NCBI GenBank assembly: GCA_010672585.1
Contig: JAAHGF010000017.1
Coordinates: 1-51,434 of the forward strand
DNA length: 51,434 nucleotides
Source: Okeania sp. SIO1I7
GTDB taxonomy: Bacteria; Cyanobacteriota; Cyanobacteriia; Cyanobacteriales; Microcoleaceae
Reading direction: 5' to 3'
A program made the translations under genes and the position numbers. The notes beneath the pieces are model-generated. The model saw only the letters and a program-made list of their open reading frames with translations, was not told the origin of the DNA and did not search any database. How positions within the stretch are numbered: position 1 is the first letter of the stretch; each line of letters starts with the position of its first letter. Shown here in pieces: positions 9,342 through 18,842 of the stretch.

Positions 9342-9670
9342 AATAATTTCTGATAATTTACTCAGTTCGTGACTAATGTGTTCTGGTAGATTAGTAACTT
9401 ATGTAGTTAAGTGGACAGAAAGTCTAATTTTAAACTGAACTGAATGTATTTTTTGTAGAACAAAATAGAAAGCCCAAATTCTTCTACCATCAAAGGATTA
9501 TCAAAAAAACTGATAAATAAACTTATCATATATTTTTCAAGATGGAGAAAGGATTAGTGCAGCCTGAAAAAAAATTTGTATTAAACAGTTTAGCAAATGG
9601 TGTGAGCTGAAATTCAAAATAAAACCGCCATTGCTTCTGTAGATTCTGAGCATAACCTTCAAATCCTCCT
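9342..9670. other. cphB-cphA intergenic region
   Basis: 329 bp, AT-rich, with no ORF, clear hairpin terminator or repeat family seen. The size leaves room for a separate cphA promoter, but I could not pick one with confidence. Confidence 0.5.
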
Positions 9671-12385
9671 ATGAAAATCCTCAAACTCCAGACATTACGC
9701 GGTCCAAACTACTGGAGCATCCGCCGGCATAAACTGGTGGTTATGCGTCTAGACTTAGAAGACCTATACGAAAGATATACATCCGATCTTCCTGGCTTCT
9801 ACAAAGGATTAATCAAGGTACTACCAAGTCTTGTAGAGCACTATTGTTCCCCTGGGGTCAGGGGCGGTTTTCTCAGTCGCGTTGAAAAAGGGACACTAAT
9901 AGGCCATGTCATAGAACACGTTGCCCTAGAACTTCAACAACTCGCCCAAATGCCAGTTGCTTTTGGTAGGACAAGGGAAACATCGACTCCTGGAATATTT
10001 CAGGTAGTAATAGAATATGAAAACGAACAAGCAGGCCGCTATGCTGCACGAGCAGCAGTGAGACTTTGCCAAAGTATTGTTGAGACAGGTACATATCCTG
10101 CAACCGAATTACAGCAAGATTTAGAAGACCTGAAAGAATTCAAAAGTCAGGCATCTTTAGGGCCAAGTACAGAAGCTATAGTCAAAGAAGCAGAAGCGAG
10201 AGGTATTCCCTGGACTCAACTAGGAGCCAGATTTATGATTCAGCTTGGCTATGGTATAAATCAAAAAAGAATTCAGGCCACCCTAAGTAATCAAACAGGG
10301 ATTCTTGGTGTAGAGCTTGCTTGTGATAAAGAAGGTACAAAAACCATTCTCAAAGATTCTGGAATACCAGTACCTCGTGGTACAGTTATTCGCTACTTTG
10401 AAGACCTTCAAGATGCCATTGAAGATGTCGGAGGCTATCCCATTGTAATTAAGCCACTAGATGGAAATCATGGCCGTGGAATTACTATTGATGTGAGAAA
10501 CTGGGAAGAGGCTGAAGAAGCTTACGATTTAGCTAGCAAGGCTTCCAAAACAAAAACAGTAATTGTAGAACGTTACTATACAGGCAAAGACCACCGAGTA
10601 TTGGTAGTAAATGGTAAAGTTGTAGCTGTGGCCGAACGAGTTCCTGCCCATGTAGTGGGAGATGGTAAGTCTACGGTGGCAAAACTGATTGAAGAAACTA
10701 ACAAAGATCCTCAAAGAGGGGATGGACATGATAACGTTCTGACTAGAATCAAAGTGGACAAAGCTGCTCTGGCGATTCTGGAAAGACAAGGGTATAGCAT
10801 TGATTCAATACCAAAAAAAGGAGAAATTTGCTTTTTAAGAGCAACAGCTAACCTCAGTACTGGAGGTATAGCAGTAGACCGTACTGATGAAATACATCCA
10901 GAAAATGTCTGGTTATTTTCCAGAGCTGCGAAGATCATAGGTCTAGATATAGCGGGTATAGATGTAGTTACTGAAGATATCTCTAAACCTTTGCGAGAAG
11001 TAGAAGGAGTCATAGTAGAAGTTAACGCTGCACCTGGTTTCCGGATGCATGTCGCTCCTAGTCGGGGTCTTCCTAGAAATGTGGCCGGAGCAGTAATAGA
11101 TATGCTGTTCCATGGGTCTAAAAATGGCAGAATACCAATATTTTCAATTACTGGGACTAATGGTAAGACCACTACTACACGCTTGCTAGCTCACATAATG
11201 AAGCAGACTGGAAAAGTAGTGGGCTATACTACCACTGATGGTACTTATCTTGGTGAATATCTAGCAGAATCAGGAGATAATACTGGACCTCAAAGTGCCC
11301 ATTTAATACTCTCAGACCCAACTGTAGAAGTTGCAGTCTTAGAAACAGCACGGGGTGGTCTTCTGCGTTCAGGATTGGGTTTTTCAGCTTGTGATGTAGG
11401 AATAGTCTTAAATGTAGCTGCCGACCACTTGGGTATTGGAGATATAGATACTGTAGAACAACTAGCTCAACTCAAAAGTGTAGTTGCTGAGTCAGTAATG
11501 CCTAAAGGATATGCCATTTTGAATGCTGACGATCCATTGGTTGCTGCAATGGCGGAGAAAGTCAAAGCTCAAGTTGCTTATTTTTCAATGGAACCAAATA
11601 ATCAACTTTTGGTGAAACATACAGAATCTGGAGGTTTGGCAGCAGTTTATGAGAATGGTTATATTTCAATTCTCAAAGGAGATTGGACTTTAAGGATTGA
11701 AAAAGCAATTAATGTGCCAATCACAATGGCAGGTAAGGCCCCATTTATGATTGCGAATGCTCTTGCAGCTTGTTTGGCAGCTTTTGCTCAAGGGGTGAAA
11801 ATAGAGCATATTCGAGAAGGTTTGTCAACCTTTGTGGCTTCGGTGAATCAAACACCAGGTCGAATGAATATGTTTAATATGGGTGATTATCATGCTCTGG
11901 TGGACTATGCTCATAATCCTGCTAGCTATGAAGCATTGGGTGGATTTGTCAGAAATTGGCCAGGAAAACGGATTGGTGTAATTGGTGGGCCTGGCGACCG
12001 CCGTGATGAAGACTTTGTTTCTCTGGGTGAACTAGCAGCAGACATTTTTGATGAAATTATTGTCAAAGAGGACGACGACACTAGAGGAAGACCTAGAGGA
12101 AGTGCTGCGGATCTAATTTCTCAAGGTGTGAAGCAGTTTTTAAATCAAGCTCAAGATTCTGATTCAAAAGCTAGTTATGAATCAATTCTAGATGAGACAA
12201 CGGCTATTAATACAGCCTTAGATCGTGCCTCTTCTGGTGGCCTGGTGGTAATTTTACCAGAAAGTGTAAGTCGAGCTATCAATTTAATAGAAGCTCGTAA
12301 CCCTGTTCAGGATCTTGAATTACCTGAAAGTAGTGGAATATCCTCTAACTCTTCTGAAGAGTTAAACACTTCAATTGTACATTAA
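9671..12385 (+). CDS. cphA: Cyanophycin synthetase
   Basis: 904 residues. CphA polymerises aspartate and arginine into multi-L-arginyl-poly-L-aspartate, the nitrogen reserve. The start MKILKLQTLRGPNYWSIRRH is diagnostic. The N-terminal domain (about 1-160) is followed by an ATP-grasp domain (about 215-485; VERYYTGKDHRVLVVNGK, then VEVNAAPGFRMH), which adds aspartate, and a Mur-ligase-like domain with P-loop GTNGKTTTTRL beginning at Gly495, which adds arginine. DYAHNPASYEALGGFV and GDRRDEDF are the expected late Mur-ligase motifs. Length is slightly above the common 870-900, owing to a Ser-rich tail (SSGISSNSSEELN). Followed by a MITE and a strong terminator. Confidence 0.98.
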   Translation: MKILKLQTLRGPNYWSIRRHKLVVMRLDLEDLYERYTSDLPGFYKGLIKVLPSLVEHYCSPGVRGGFLSRVEKGTLIGHVIEHVALELQQLAQMPVAFGRTRETSTPGIFQVVIEYENEQAGRYAARAAVRLCQSIVETGTYPATELQQDLEDLKEFKSQASLGPSTEAIVKEAEARGIPWTQLGARFMIQLGYGINQKRIQATLSNQTGILGVELACDKEGTKTILKDSGIPVPRGTVIRYFEDLQDAIEDVGGYPIVIKPLDGNHGRGITIDVRNWEEAEEAYDLASKASKTKTVIVERYYTGKDHRVLVVNGKVVAVAERVPAHVVGDGKSTVAKLIEETNKDPQRGDGHDNVLTRIKVDKAALAILERQGYSIDSIPKKGEICFLRATANLSTGGIAVDRTDEIHPENVWLFSRAAKIIGLDIAGIDVVTEDISKPLREVEGVIVEVNAAPGFRMHVAPSRGLPRNVAGAVIDMLFHGSKNGRIPIFSITGTNGKTTTTRLLAHIMKQTGKVVGYTTTDGTYLGEYLAESGDNTGPQSAHLILSDPTVEVAVLETARGGLLRSGLGFSACDVGIVLNVAADHLGIGDIDTVEQLAQLKSVVAESVMPKGYAILNADDPLVAAMAEKVKAQVAYFSMEPNNQLLVKHTESGGLAAVYENGYISILKGDWTLRIEKAINVPITMAGKAPFMIANALAACLAAFAQGVKIEHIREGLSTFVASVNQTPGRMNMFNMGDYHALVDYAHNPASYEALGGFVRNWPGKRIGVIGGPGDRRDEDFVSLGELAADIFDEIIVKEDDDTRGRPRGSAADLISQGVKQFLNQAQDSDSKASYESILDETTAINTALDRASSGGLVVILPESVSRAINLIEARNPVQDLELPESSGISSNSSEELNTSIVH

Positions 12386-12420
12386 GTTAAATATCTAAAG
12401 GAAGTAAGAAGAAATTAAGT

Positions 12421-12513
12421 CAGGACTTACACAAATTGACCTTTAAAGCACCATCTGTAGGGGCAAAATTAGCATTAGCATTAGCTATATGTAGAGTCCC
12501 TGCGTAAGTCCTG
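12421..12513. mobile_element. MITE with 13-bp TIR CAGGACTTACGCA, 5-bp target duplication TAAGT
   Basis: 93 bp bounded by CAGGACTTACACA and TGCGTAAGTCCTG. The five bases just outside are TAAGT at 12416-12420 and TAAGT at 12514-12518, an exact target duplication. No ORF. A 138-bp relative at 43927-44064 also has an exact 5-bp duplication (ATTTA). It inserted 35 bp after the cphA stop codon. Confidence 0.9.
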
Positions 12514-12579
12514 TAAGTAATAGTTGATTCAGTCAAAAAAAAACTTAATCAACTTCCTTCGATTTAAACTGCTACTGAA

Positions 12580-12607
12580 AAAGGGGTTGAAAATTTTCAA
12601 CCCCTTT
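12580..12607. terminator. Bidirectional intrinsic terminator between cphA and hli genes
   Basis: A fully palindromic 28-mer: AAAGGGGTTGAAAA joined to its reverse complement TTTTCAACCCCTTT. It lies between two convergent units (cphA on +, hli on -), and its T-rich arms can serve either direction. Confidence 0.8.
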
Positions 12608-12726
12608 AACTTTGCCAGAGTTTTATTAGTTAGTATCTGAAGACTGGAATATCAATTTTCTGACACTAACTATTCTGAAAGAAAAAACTTTTTGTTGGCA
12701 ATTTTTAATTGTTTTGTAGCTTTGAA

Positions 12727-12870
12727 TTACATTAGACCAATTTGAGAAAGAATACTTTGACCTGTTAAGTATTCAGTAGCTACACCAATGATAAAGCCTA
12801 ACATTGCCAGGCGACCGTTCCAAGTTTCTGCAAATTTGGTAAAACCTAGCTTTTGCTCTTGAGTTTCCAT
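12727..12870 (-). CDS. hli: High-light-inducible protein (Hlip), copy 1
   Basis: 47 residues from ATG at 12870 to TAA at 12727. Hlips are single-helix, chlorophyll-binding thylakoid proteins that protect photosystems and chlorophyll synthesis in strong light. The chlorophyll-binding motif is present: ETWNGRLAMLGFIIGVATE (E, NGR, AM, GF), then a short C-terminus LTGQSILSQIGLM. It is shorter than many Hlips (about 60-70), because the N-terminal extension before the helix is brief. The paralogue at 12945-13088 is nearly identical and lies 74 bp upstream on the same strand, so the two are probably co-transcribed tandem duplicates. Confidence 0.95.
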   Translation of the reverse strand: METQEQKLGFTKFAETWNGRLAMLGFIIGVATEYLTGQSILSQIGLM

Positions 12871-12944
12871 GATGATTAACCTCTAAATTAGTGTAGTTAA
12901 AAATTGTAAATACAACAGAAAAGTTATTGAGAAAGAACAATTGG

Positions 12945-13088
12945 TTACATTAAGCCAAGTTGAGAAAGGATACCTTGACCTGTTAAATATTCAGTGGCAA
13001 CACCAATGACAAAGCCTAACATTGCCAGGCGACCATTCCAAGCTTCTGCAAAGTCGGTGAAGCCTATTTTTTTCTCTTGATTTTCCAT
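12945..13088 (-). CDS. hli: High-light-inducible protein (Hlip), copy 2
   Basis: 47 residues from ATG at 13088 to TAA at 12945, sequence MENQEKKIGFTDFAEAWNGR and onward LAMLGFVIGVATEYLTGQ. It differs from copy 1 at about ten positions and keeps the ExxNGRxAMxGF chlorophyll-binding core. An AGGTTAATG-type stretch precedes the ATG (reading the minus strand, GAGGTTAATGATT just upstream), a plausible ribosome binding site; copy 1 has a matching GAGGTTAATCATC. The conserved leader supports duplication of the gene with its translation signal. Confidence 0.95.
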   Translation of the reverse strand: MENQEKKIGFTDFAEAWNGRLAMLGFVIGVATEYLTGQGILSQLGLM

Positions 13089-13237
13089 AATCATTAACCT
13101 CGTTTGATTTCAAGCTTATGTAATATAAGTTAACGCAAAATTTCAAATCTGGCAACATTACTTAATATTTTTATTTGTCTAGACAATTAGTAGATGGACA
13201 TCTACTATGTAATACCAATTCAATGCGAAGCTGCATA

Positions 13238-13584
13238 TAATTAGGGTTTGCTTATGGAAGTCTTTTAGTCGGGGTAGGAGACAGGAGACAACCCACCCCT
13301 AACCCCTCCGGTGGAGGGGAAGACAGGAGACAGGAGAAAACCCACCCCTAGCCCCTCCCAACCCACCCCTAACCCCTCCCAGGAGGGGAGGGGAAGACAG
13401 GAGAAATGGGATTTATAGAGGAGGTAGGAGGAATTATTGTCAGAGTGATTTTTCTGCCATAATCGTCCCAAAATACTAGCATGCATGAGCTTCTTCTGCT
13501 GAAAAGCTGGTACTTTTTTAGACCCAAAAATGCTAAAACCAATATCAGTCAATGCTTTTAGATTTAATCAGCAAGTCCTAATTA
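13238..13584. mobile_element. MITE-like element, TAATTAGGGTTTGC family, copy 2 (inverted, enlarged)
   Basis: 347 bp between TAATTAGGGTTTGC (13238-13251) and GCAAGTCCTAATTA (13571-13584). The core matches copies 1 and 3 in reverse orientation (TTTTTCTGCCATAATCGTCCC, then CCAATATCAGTCAATGC). It is longer because three GC-rich CCCACCCCTAACCCCTCC modules sit inside it at about 13290-13395. Confidence 0.75.
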
Positions 13585-13903
13585 ATATTGCAAGAATAAT
13601 TGACTGTAGGTTAATGCAGATTAAAGAAGGATAAATTAATGAATTTCATAATTCTGTACAGCCTCATCTGAAATTGCTATTACTCCGATAAAATAATAAG
13701 TATAGTGATGAGCGATCGCCGAATCTAGTCTCACGGTGTAAACTAACTATTGAGCCCGTTCGCAAGGTAATTCTTTGACTTAAAGTAGCCCTTTTGCCTA
13801 TTATGAATTTTTGGACACTTGTACTTGTATCGATTAGAAAATTCATACTAGCAGTGGCCTTAGTTAAGAATACTAGAAAATTTAGTAGGAAAGAAAAAAG
13901 AAT
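13585..13903. other. Intergenic region before the small-domain gene
   Basis: About 320 bp with one HIP1 octamer (13713). No gene or repeat family recognised. A purine-rich stretch GGAAAGAAAAAAG just before 13904 may help initiation. Confidence 0.4.
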
Positions 13904-14299
13904 ATGGAAGGTTGTACAGTTACGGATCTAAAGATTGACAATAAAAAAAACTGCTATGTTCTTGATGCTGAAGCTATGCGACAGATTCAGGAAGAAACAG
14001 CAGTTTCGACAAAATTAGAACCAGGAATCTATGTAATCAGAATCCGTAGTGGTTCATTTGGATATAAAAATGACGCAAATAACATTGGTGAACCCATGGT
14101 TATGTTGTGGATTTATGGTGGTAAGTTTATCAATAAAAAAACAAACTTGGAAGTTGAAGCTACTTGGTCAACTTTGAATGGTGATGACGATACATTAACT
14201 TTAGAAGTACTACAAACAACAAATCTTTGTGCTTTTTTCTTCGATAGTTATATTGATGATAATCAAGGAGAATTGACAATTTCGATAGTAAAAATGTGA
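13904..14299 (+). CDS. Small protein homologous to the C-terminal domain of the 14636-18367 protein
   Basis: 131 residues, unknown function. Almost the whole length aligns with the last ~125 residues of the large protein 337 bp downstream on the same strand: LEPGIYVIRIRSGSFGY against LEPGIYIVRIKSGTFCY, LWIYGGKFINKKTN against LWIFGGKVKNKKTN, TWSTLNG in both, then TLTLEVL and DDNQGELTISI against DDNNGELTVSV. More than half the residues agree by eye. No signal peptide, so this copy is probably cytoplasmic, unlike the fused one. I cannot name the domain. The composition (aromatics alternating with charged turns) suggests a beta-sandwich, which is inference. Confidence 0.85.
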   Translation: MEGCTVTDLKIDNKKNCYVLDAEAMRQIQEETAVSTKLEPGIYVIRIRSGSFGYKNDANNIGEPMVMLWIYGGKFINKKTNLEVEATWSTLNGDDDTLTLEVLQTTNLCAFFFDSYIDDNQGELTISIVKM

Positions 14300-14635
14300 A
14301 GTAATTTTTCTGTCAAACAAGGAGAAGAAATTAAAAAAATACTAGAGTTTTGTTACTGTTTACTAATAGCGAATAACAGTAAATTTTAGCTTATCTATAT
14401 TACTCATAAATAATTTAGCCTTAAACCGTCAATTCATTAGTAAAAAACTAATGGCTGATAGAAAATTAAGGTAATGGTGTAAAAGTAGTGATTTTTGTAG
14501 TTTTGTTTCTGACAGTGAAAGGGATTTAATTATAAATATCACTACATCTACAGGACTACCGAAATTAATAGTCAAAGTTAAAGCCGAAACCTCAAAAATA
14601 AAACCATATTTTGTAAACCTAGAAGCCAGAAAAAA
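14300..14635. other. Intergenic region before the PstS/DUF4912 gene
   Basis: 336 bp, AT-rich, without a recognised repeat family or ORF. It probably holds the promoter of the large gene. Confidence 0.4.
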
Positions 14636-17600
14636 ATGTCTTCCTCTACCAAAAAATTAGTTCAAATTTCAGCAATATTACTAACCTTAACTACTACTCC
14701 GAAGCCCTTAGCTGCTTCTAATTTATCTGCTTTAAATAACATTAATATAGCTCAATCTGTTAACTCAAATACTGTCTACTCATTACCTGAATCCTTGCCA
14801 AGTGGTACAAAAATAAGATTATATGGCTCTAATAGTATGACAGTCATTAATCGATCGCTAAAACAGCGTTACGAAAAAAAATTTCCAGACGCTCAAGTTG
14901 AACTAGCAGCAGGTGATTCCAGTGAAGTATTAGAAGCACTCCGAAAAGGAGAAACAGATATAGCCGCAATAGGACGTCCATTAACTGCTCGGGAAAAAGA
15001 CCAAGGATTAGTTGAAGTTCCTATTGAGCGTGGCAAAATTGCTGTGATAGTTGGTCCTGAAAATCCATTTTCAGAAAATCTCTCATTCGATCAATTTGCC
15101 AAAATACTCCGAGGAGAAATCACAAACTGGTCAGAAATAGGTGGTTCTCAAGTCCCAATTCGCTTTATAGATCGCCCAGAGTTTAGTGATACCAGGGAAG
15201 CTCTTAAAAGTTATGATGTGTTTAAACAAACTCCATTTCAGACAGGAAGTAACGCTACTCAGGTATCTCAGGATGATACAGCAGCAGTCGTAAAAGAACT
15301 TGGTAAAGATGGAATTAGTTACGCGATCGCCGACCAAGTCCTGAACAAAGAAGATGTTCGGATTATTGAGATGCACAAAACCCTACCGAACGATCCTCGT
15401 TACCCATATTCTCAACCTCGTAACTATATTTATAATAAAGATGCTGCTCCTCCAGAAGTTCTAGCATTTATGGGTTTGGTTACTTCTAAAGTTGGTCAAG
15501 AAGTTATAGCAGCAGTAGATAAAGAAGGGGAAACAGCTTCTGTTATTTCTGCTGGAGTAGCAACTACAACTAATTCAGATACTGCTCCAGAAACAGCAAC
15601 AAATCAATCCAGTCCAGATACTCAAACTGAGACAGCAGAAAATTCAGCAGAGGTGGATTCAGGGGAAACAGATTCTGCTATTTCTGCTGGAGTAGCAACT
15701 ACAACCAATTCAGATACTCAAACTGAGACAGCAGCAAACTCATCAGAAGCGGATTCAGCAGTTCCGGGGACAGTAGTAACCGCACCCAGTCCAAATACTT
15801 CCACAGTTAATGAAGCAAACTCTTCAGAGGTAGTAGATTCATCTAGTTCTGCTCAAACTGAGACAACACTACTACCAAATGATGCAAACCAGGAAATAGA
15901 AAAAGAAGGATTCCCTTGGTGGCTCCTTTTGTTGTTAGGAATTCCTTTACTAGGAGCTTTGATTTGGGGACTACAGAGAAGGCGTGGAGATGATTTAGCA
16001 CAAACAGATTTAGAAACTGCTACGACCGTGGATGAAAATCCAAGTATAGGAATATCAACACCAGAATCAGAGGTAGACACAACAGAGACAGGAACAACAC
16101 CAGTTGATGAAAATCAAACAACTCCAACAGATGGCACTGGATTAGGATTAGGATTAGCAGGAGCAGGATTATTAGCAGCATGGGCAAATCGAGACAAAAA
16201 TAGTGAAATTAATCTCACAGCACAACCAAATCAAAGTGGATTAGCAACTTGGTCAGTACCAAAAGCAGACAAAGATGCAGCCAAATCACTAGGAGGTAAA
16301 CAATATCAACTACGAGTTTATGACGTCACAGACATAGACTTAGAATCACAACCAGCTCAAAGTGTGCAGCAGTATGATTTATCAGAATCAACCACAGACA
16401 AACAACTAGACTCTCTAGAAGCAGAACATGAATATCAGGCAGAAATAGGTTATGTAACAGATGATGGTCAGTGGTTAAAGTTAGCTCGTTCAGAAAAACT
16501 CAGGATATCAAGACCAGAAACTGTCACGACCGTAGATGAAAATCCAAGTATAGGAATATCAGTACCAGAATCAGAGGTAGACACAACAGAAACAGACACA
16601 ACGACCGTTGATGAAAATCAAACAACTCCAACAGATGGCATCGGAATAGGGGAAATAGCATTAGGATTAGGAGGAGCAGGGTTATTAGCAGCATGGGCAA
16701 ATCGAAAACGGGAACTAAATAGTAAAATCAATCTGAAATCCCATCATAGTAAAAGTGCATCAGCAACTTGGTCAGTTCCAGAAGCAGACAAAGATGCAGC
16801 TAAATTATATGGAGGTAAACAATATCAACTGCGGGTTTATGATGTCACAAATATTGACTTAGAATCACAACCAGCTCACAGTACAAGGTATTATGATTCT
16901 GAAGAGTCAAATCAGCAGTGGCAAGTAGGAAATTTACTAGATGATTGCGAATATCAAGCAGAAATAGGCTATGCTACTGATGATGATCAATGGCTACCAT
17001 TGGCTCGCTCTAACCGAGTTCGGATATCAGAATATCGTGTAGATGAAAATATAAATGTAGCAAAAGAACCAGAAATATTAGGTAAAACACCAGTAAAATG
17101 GGTATTACCTCCGTGTAAAATTACTATTACTCCTGAGAATGCAGAGAATATGATGGTAGCTTGGGAAGTTCCTCAAACTGTGAAAAATGCAATCAAAGAA
17201 CAGGGGGGAGAACAATACCAGTTGCGAATTTATGATGTTACAGGTATTGACTTGGATACACAGCCAGCATACAATGTACAAGCCTATGATTGTGAGGAAT
17301 CTACTCAGCAAAGGCAGGTACCTGTTTTTGTTAGTGACCGCGATTATCAGGCAGAAATAGGCTATGTCACCGATGAGGATGAATGGCTAAAATTGGCTCG
17401 TTCTAACCGTATCCGGATGCCTGTACCTAATTTGACTGTAGACAGTGATGAAGTAAAAAGTACACAGTTAGACACAACTCCCACTACAGCAACGATTCCA
17501 GAGGAAGCATTGAAATCTAGTTGGATTACTATAGTGCCTCACGATCGTCAGAGTGCTTGTGTTCATTTAGTAGTTTCTCAAGCTGCTAAAGATGCAGCCA

Positions 17601-18367
17601 AACAACAAGGTGGACAACAATACCAGTTGCGGATTTATGATGTTACAGATATTGATATAGACTCACAAAAAGCTCAAAAGATACAACAATACGATTGTGA
17701 GGAGTCTATCCAGAAAAAAGAAATACCTATCCATGTTAGTTCTCTTAGTTATGTTGATTATTTAGCAGAGATTGGTTATGTCACTGATAATTTGCAGTGG
17801 CTAAGGATTGCTCGTTCTAACCCACTGCGAATAACTGTTTTGACTAAAACTGACAATCTTGAGGCAGTAGGAACAATTCTTCCTGGTGAAGCAACTATTG
17901 GTGCAGACTTAATCTCTCAAAGATCGGGAAGCAAAGAAGAAACAGCGATCGCAACAAGCAACATCACCCCTGGTGACTGTGAAATTCAGCATCTTGTTGT
18001 CCATAGTCGTAACAATTGCTACTCACTAAATGATGCACAAATTAAGGGAATGCAAGAAACAGCAGTCTCTGAAACCCTTGAACCAGGGATTTATATTGTG
18101 CGGATTAAAAGTGGTACATTTTGTTACGGTTCTAATATCTGTCCCTCTGGTGAACCATTTGTTTTACTTTGGATTTTTGGTGGAAAAGTGAAGAATAAAA
18201 AGACAAATATTCCGGTTGAGCAAACCTGGTCAACTTTGAATGGGTACCACGAAACACTAACGTTAGAGGTCCTGGAAAGGACTACTTTGTATGCCTTGTT
18301 TGTTGATACTTATCCTGATGATAATAACGGAGAGCTTACTGTTTCTGTAGCTAAATTATATTCTTAA
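14636..18367 (+). CDS. PstS-like phosphate-binding domain fused to four DUF4912 domains and a C-terminal module
   Basis: 1243 residues. Order: signal peptide (about 1-27); a PstS-type periplasmic binding domain (about 50-300; YGSNSMTVINRSLKQRYEKK, GETDIAAIGRPLTAREK, LRGEITNWSEIGG); a Thr/Ser/Glu/Asp-rich linker (300-420) with a repeated SAISAGVATTTNSD word; a membrane segment WWLLLLLGIPLLGALIWGL at about 427-446; two repeats of a Thr-rich spacer plus glycine-rich hydrophobic stretch (LGLAGAGLLAAWANR, LGLGGAGLLAAWANR), each followed by a DUF4912 domain; then two more DUF4912 domains; finally the domain shared with the 131-residue protein. DUF4912 copies carry TWSVP...GGKQYQLRVYDVTDIDLES...YQAEIGYVTDDGQWLKLARS. 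The fourth has lost the W-x-V-P word (VHLVVS). Likely phosphate sensing or surface assembly; function not known. Confidence 0.85.
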   Translation: MSSSTKKLVQISAILLTLTTTPKPLAASNLSALNNINIAQSVNSNTVYSLPESLPSGTKIRLYGSNSMTVINRSLKQRYEKKFPDAQVELAAGDSSEVLEALRKGETDIAAIGRPLTAREKDQGLVEVPIERGKIAVIVGPENPFSENLSFDQFAKILRGEITNWSEIGGSQVPIRFIDRPEFSDTREALKSYDVFKQTPFQTGSNATQVSQDDTAAVVKELGKDGISYAIADQVLNKEDVRIIEMHKTLPNDPRYPYSQPRNYIYNKDAAPPEVLAFMGLVTSKVGQEVIAAVDKEGETASVISAGVATTTNSDTAPETATNQSSPDTQTETAENSAEVDSGETDSAISAGVATTTNSDTQTETAANSSEADSAVPGTVVTAPSPNTSTVNEANSSEVVDSSSSAQTETTLLPNDANQEIEKEGFPWWLLLLLGIPLLGALIWGLQRRRGDDLAQTDLETATTVDENPSIGISTPESEVDTTETGTTPVDENQTTPTDGTGLGLGLAGAGLLAAWANRDKNSEINLTAQPNQSGLATWSVPKADKDAAKSLGGKQYQLRVYDVTDIDLESQPAQSVQQYDLSESTTDKQLDSLEAEHEYQAEIGYVTDDGQWLKLARSEKLRISRPETVTTVDENPSIGISVPESEVDTTETDTTTVDENQTTPTDGIGIGEIALGLGGAGLLAAWANRKRELNSKINLKSHHSKSASATWSVPEADKDAAKLYGGKQYQLRVYDVTNIDLESQPAHSTRYYDSEESNQQWQVGNLLDDCEYQAEIGYATDDDQWLPLARSNRVRISEYRVDENINVAKEPEILGKTPVKWVLPPCKITITPENAENMMVAWEVPQTVKNAIKEQGGEQYQLRIYDVTGIDLDTQPAYNVQAYDCEESTQQRQVPVFVSDRDYQAEIGYVTDEDEWLKLARSNRIRMPVPNLTVDSDEVKSTQLDTTPTTATIPEEALKSSWITIVPHDRQSACVHLVVSQAAKDAAKQQGGQQYQLRIYDVTDIDIDSQKAQKIQQYDCEESIQKKEIPIHVSSLSYVDYLAEIGYVTDNLQWLRIARSNPLRITVLTKTDNLEAVGTILPGEATIGADLISQRSGSKEETAIATSNITPGDCEIQHLVVHSRNNCYSLNDAQIKGMQETAVSETLEPGIYIVRIKSGTFCYGSNICPSGEPFVLLWIFGGKVKNKKTNIPVEQTWSTLNGYHETLTLEVLERTTLYALFVDTYPDDNNGELTVSVAKLYS

Positions 18368-18464
18368 GTAATAGGGTGGGTAAATTTCGTAATATTTACC
18401 CATCTACATTATATTATATCATTTTCGGATGATCGCTTACAGCGGTTTTAATTTCGTTAGACCA

Positions 18465-18520
18465 CAGGGGCGTTAACGATAGTTATGCGCCAGCAAATGG
18501 TCATTTGCTAACGTAGAAGC
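18465..18520. mobile_element. Internal fragment of the CAGGACTTACGCA MITE
   Basis: AGGGGCGTTAACGATAGTTATG, followed by GCAAATGGTCATTTGC, is the reverse complement of the middle of the 43927-44064 element. No termini remain. Confidence 0.6.
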
Positions 18521-18556
18521 TTTCCGCTTTGCTCCGCGACCTGAGTGGAATGTAGG

Positions 18557-18584
18557 TTTGGGACGTTCCATGAAACATCCCTAA
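18557..18584. repeat. Short palindrome GGGACGTT...AACATCCC
   Basis: TTTGGGACGTTCCATGAAAC then ATCCCTAAA forms a near-perfect hairpin. It sits between the MITE fragment and the IS200/IS605-like remnant. Confidence 0.5.
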
Positions 18585-18601
18585 ATTCTTTATCTATTTC
18601 C

Positions 18602-18842
18602 TTGACATACTCCCGACGTTGCCCTTACGGGACAACGCGGGATTCTTCAGTCTGGGAAACCCTGACCGCTGTTTAGACAGAGGTGATGTCCTCCCCCTGT
18701 TTTGAACTTGAGAATAACAAAATGTAGCTAGCTTGTCAAGGGCTTGTGAACGTTTAGCTTATGAAGGTATCCGAATCCAGGCCCTGGCTTTCCCATACGA
18801 CGCTCCCCTGCGGGAGAGCGCGGGACTTCCCGCCAGGAAAGT
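18602..18842 (-). mobile_element. IS200/IS605-like remnant with omega-RNA-type hairpins, no tnpB
   Basis: On the minus strand the region ends in GGGAGTATGTCAA, the usual right-end form of TnpB-type IS200/IS605 elements. Just inside is a long hairpin: TCCCG-A-CGTTG-CCC-(TTAC)-GGG-A-CAACG-CGGGA on the plus strand (18611-18644). A second hairpin of the same plan lies at about 18800-18828 (CGCTC-CCC-TGC-GGG-A-GAGCG). GACAGAGG and CCTCC words between them recur in the 33128 remnant. No tnpA or tnpB gene is present. The left boundary is not defined; 18842 is simply where the RTX gene ends. Confidence 0.65.

Noticed and set aside
10711-11172. 153-codon frame on - inside cphA
   Set aside because: Antisense shadow of the cyanophycin synthetase; no start signal or domain.
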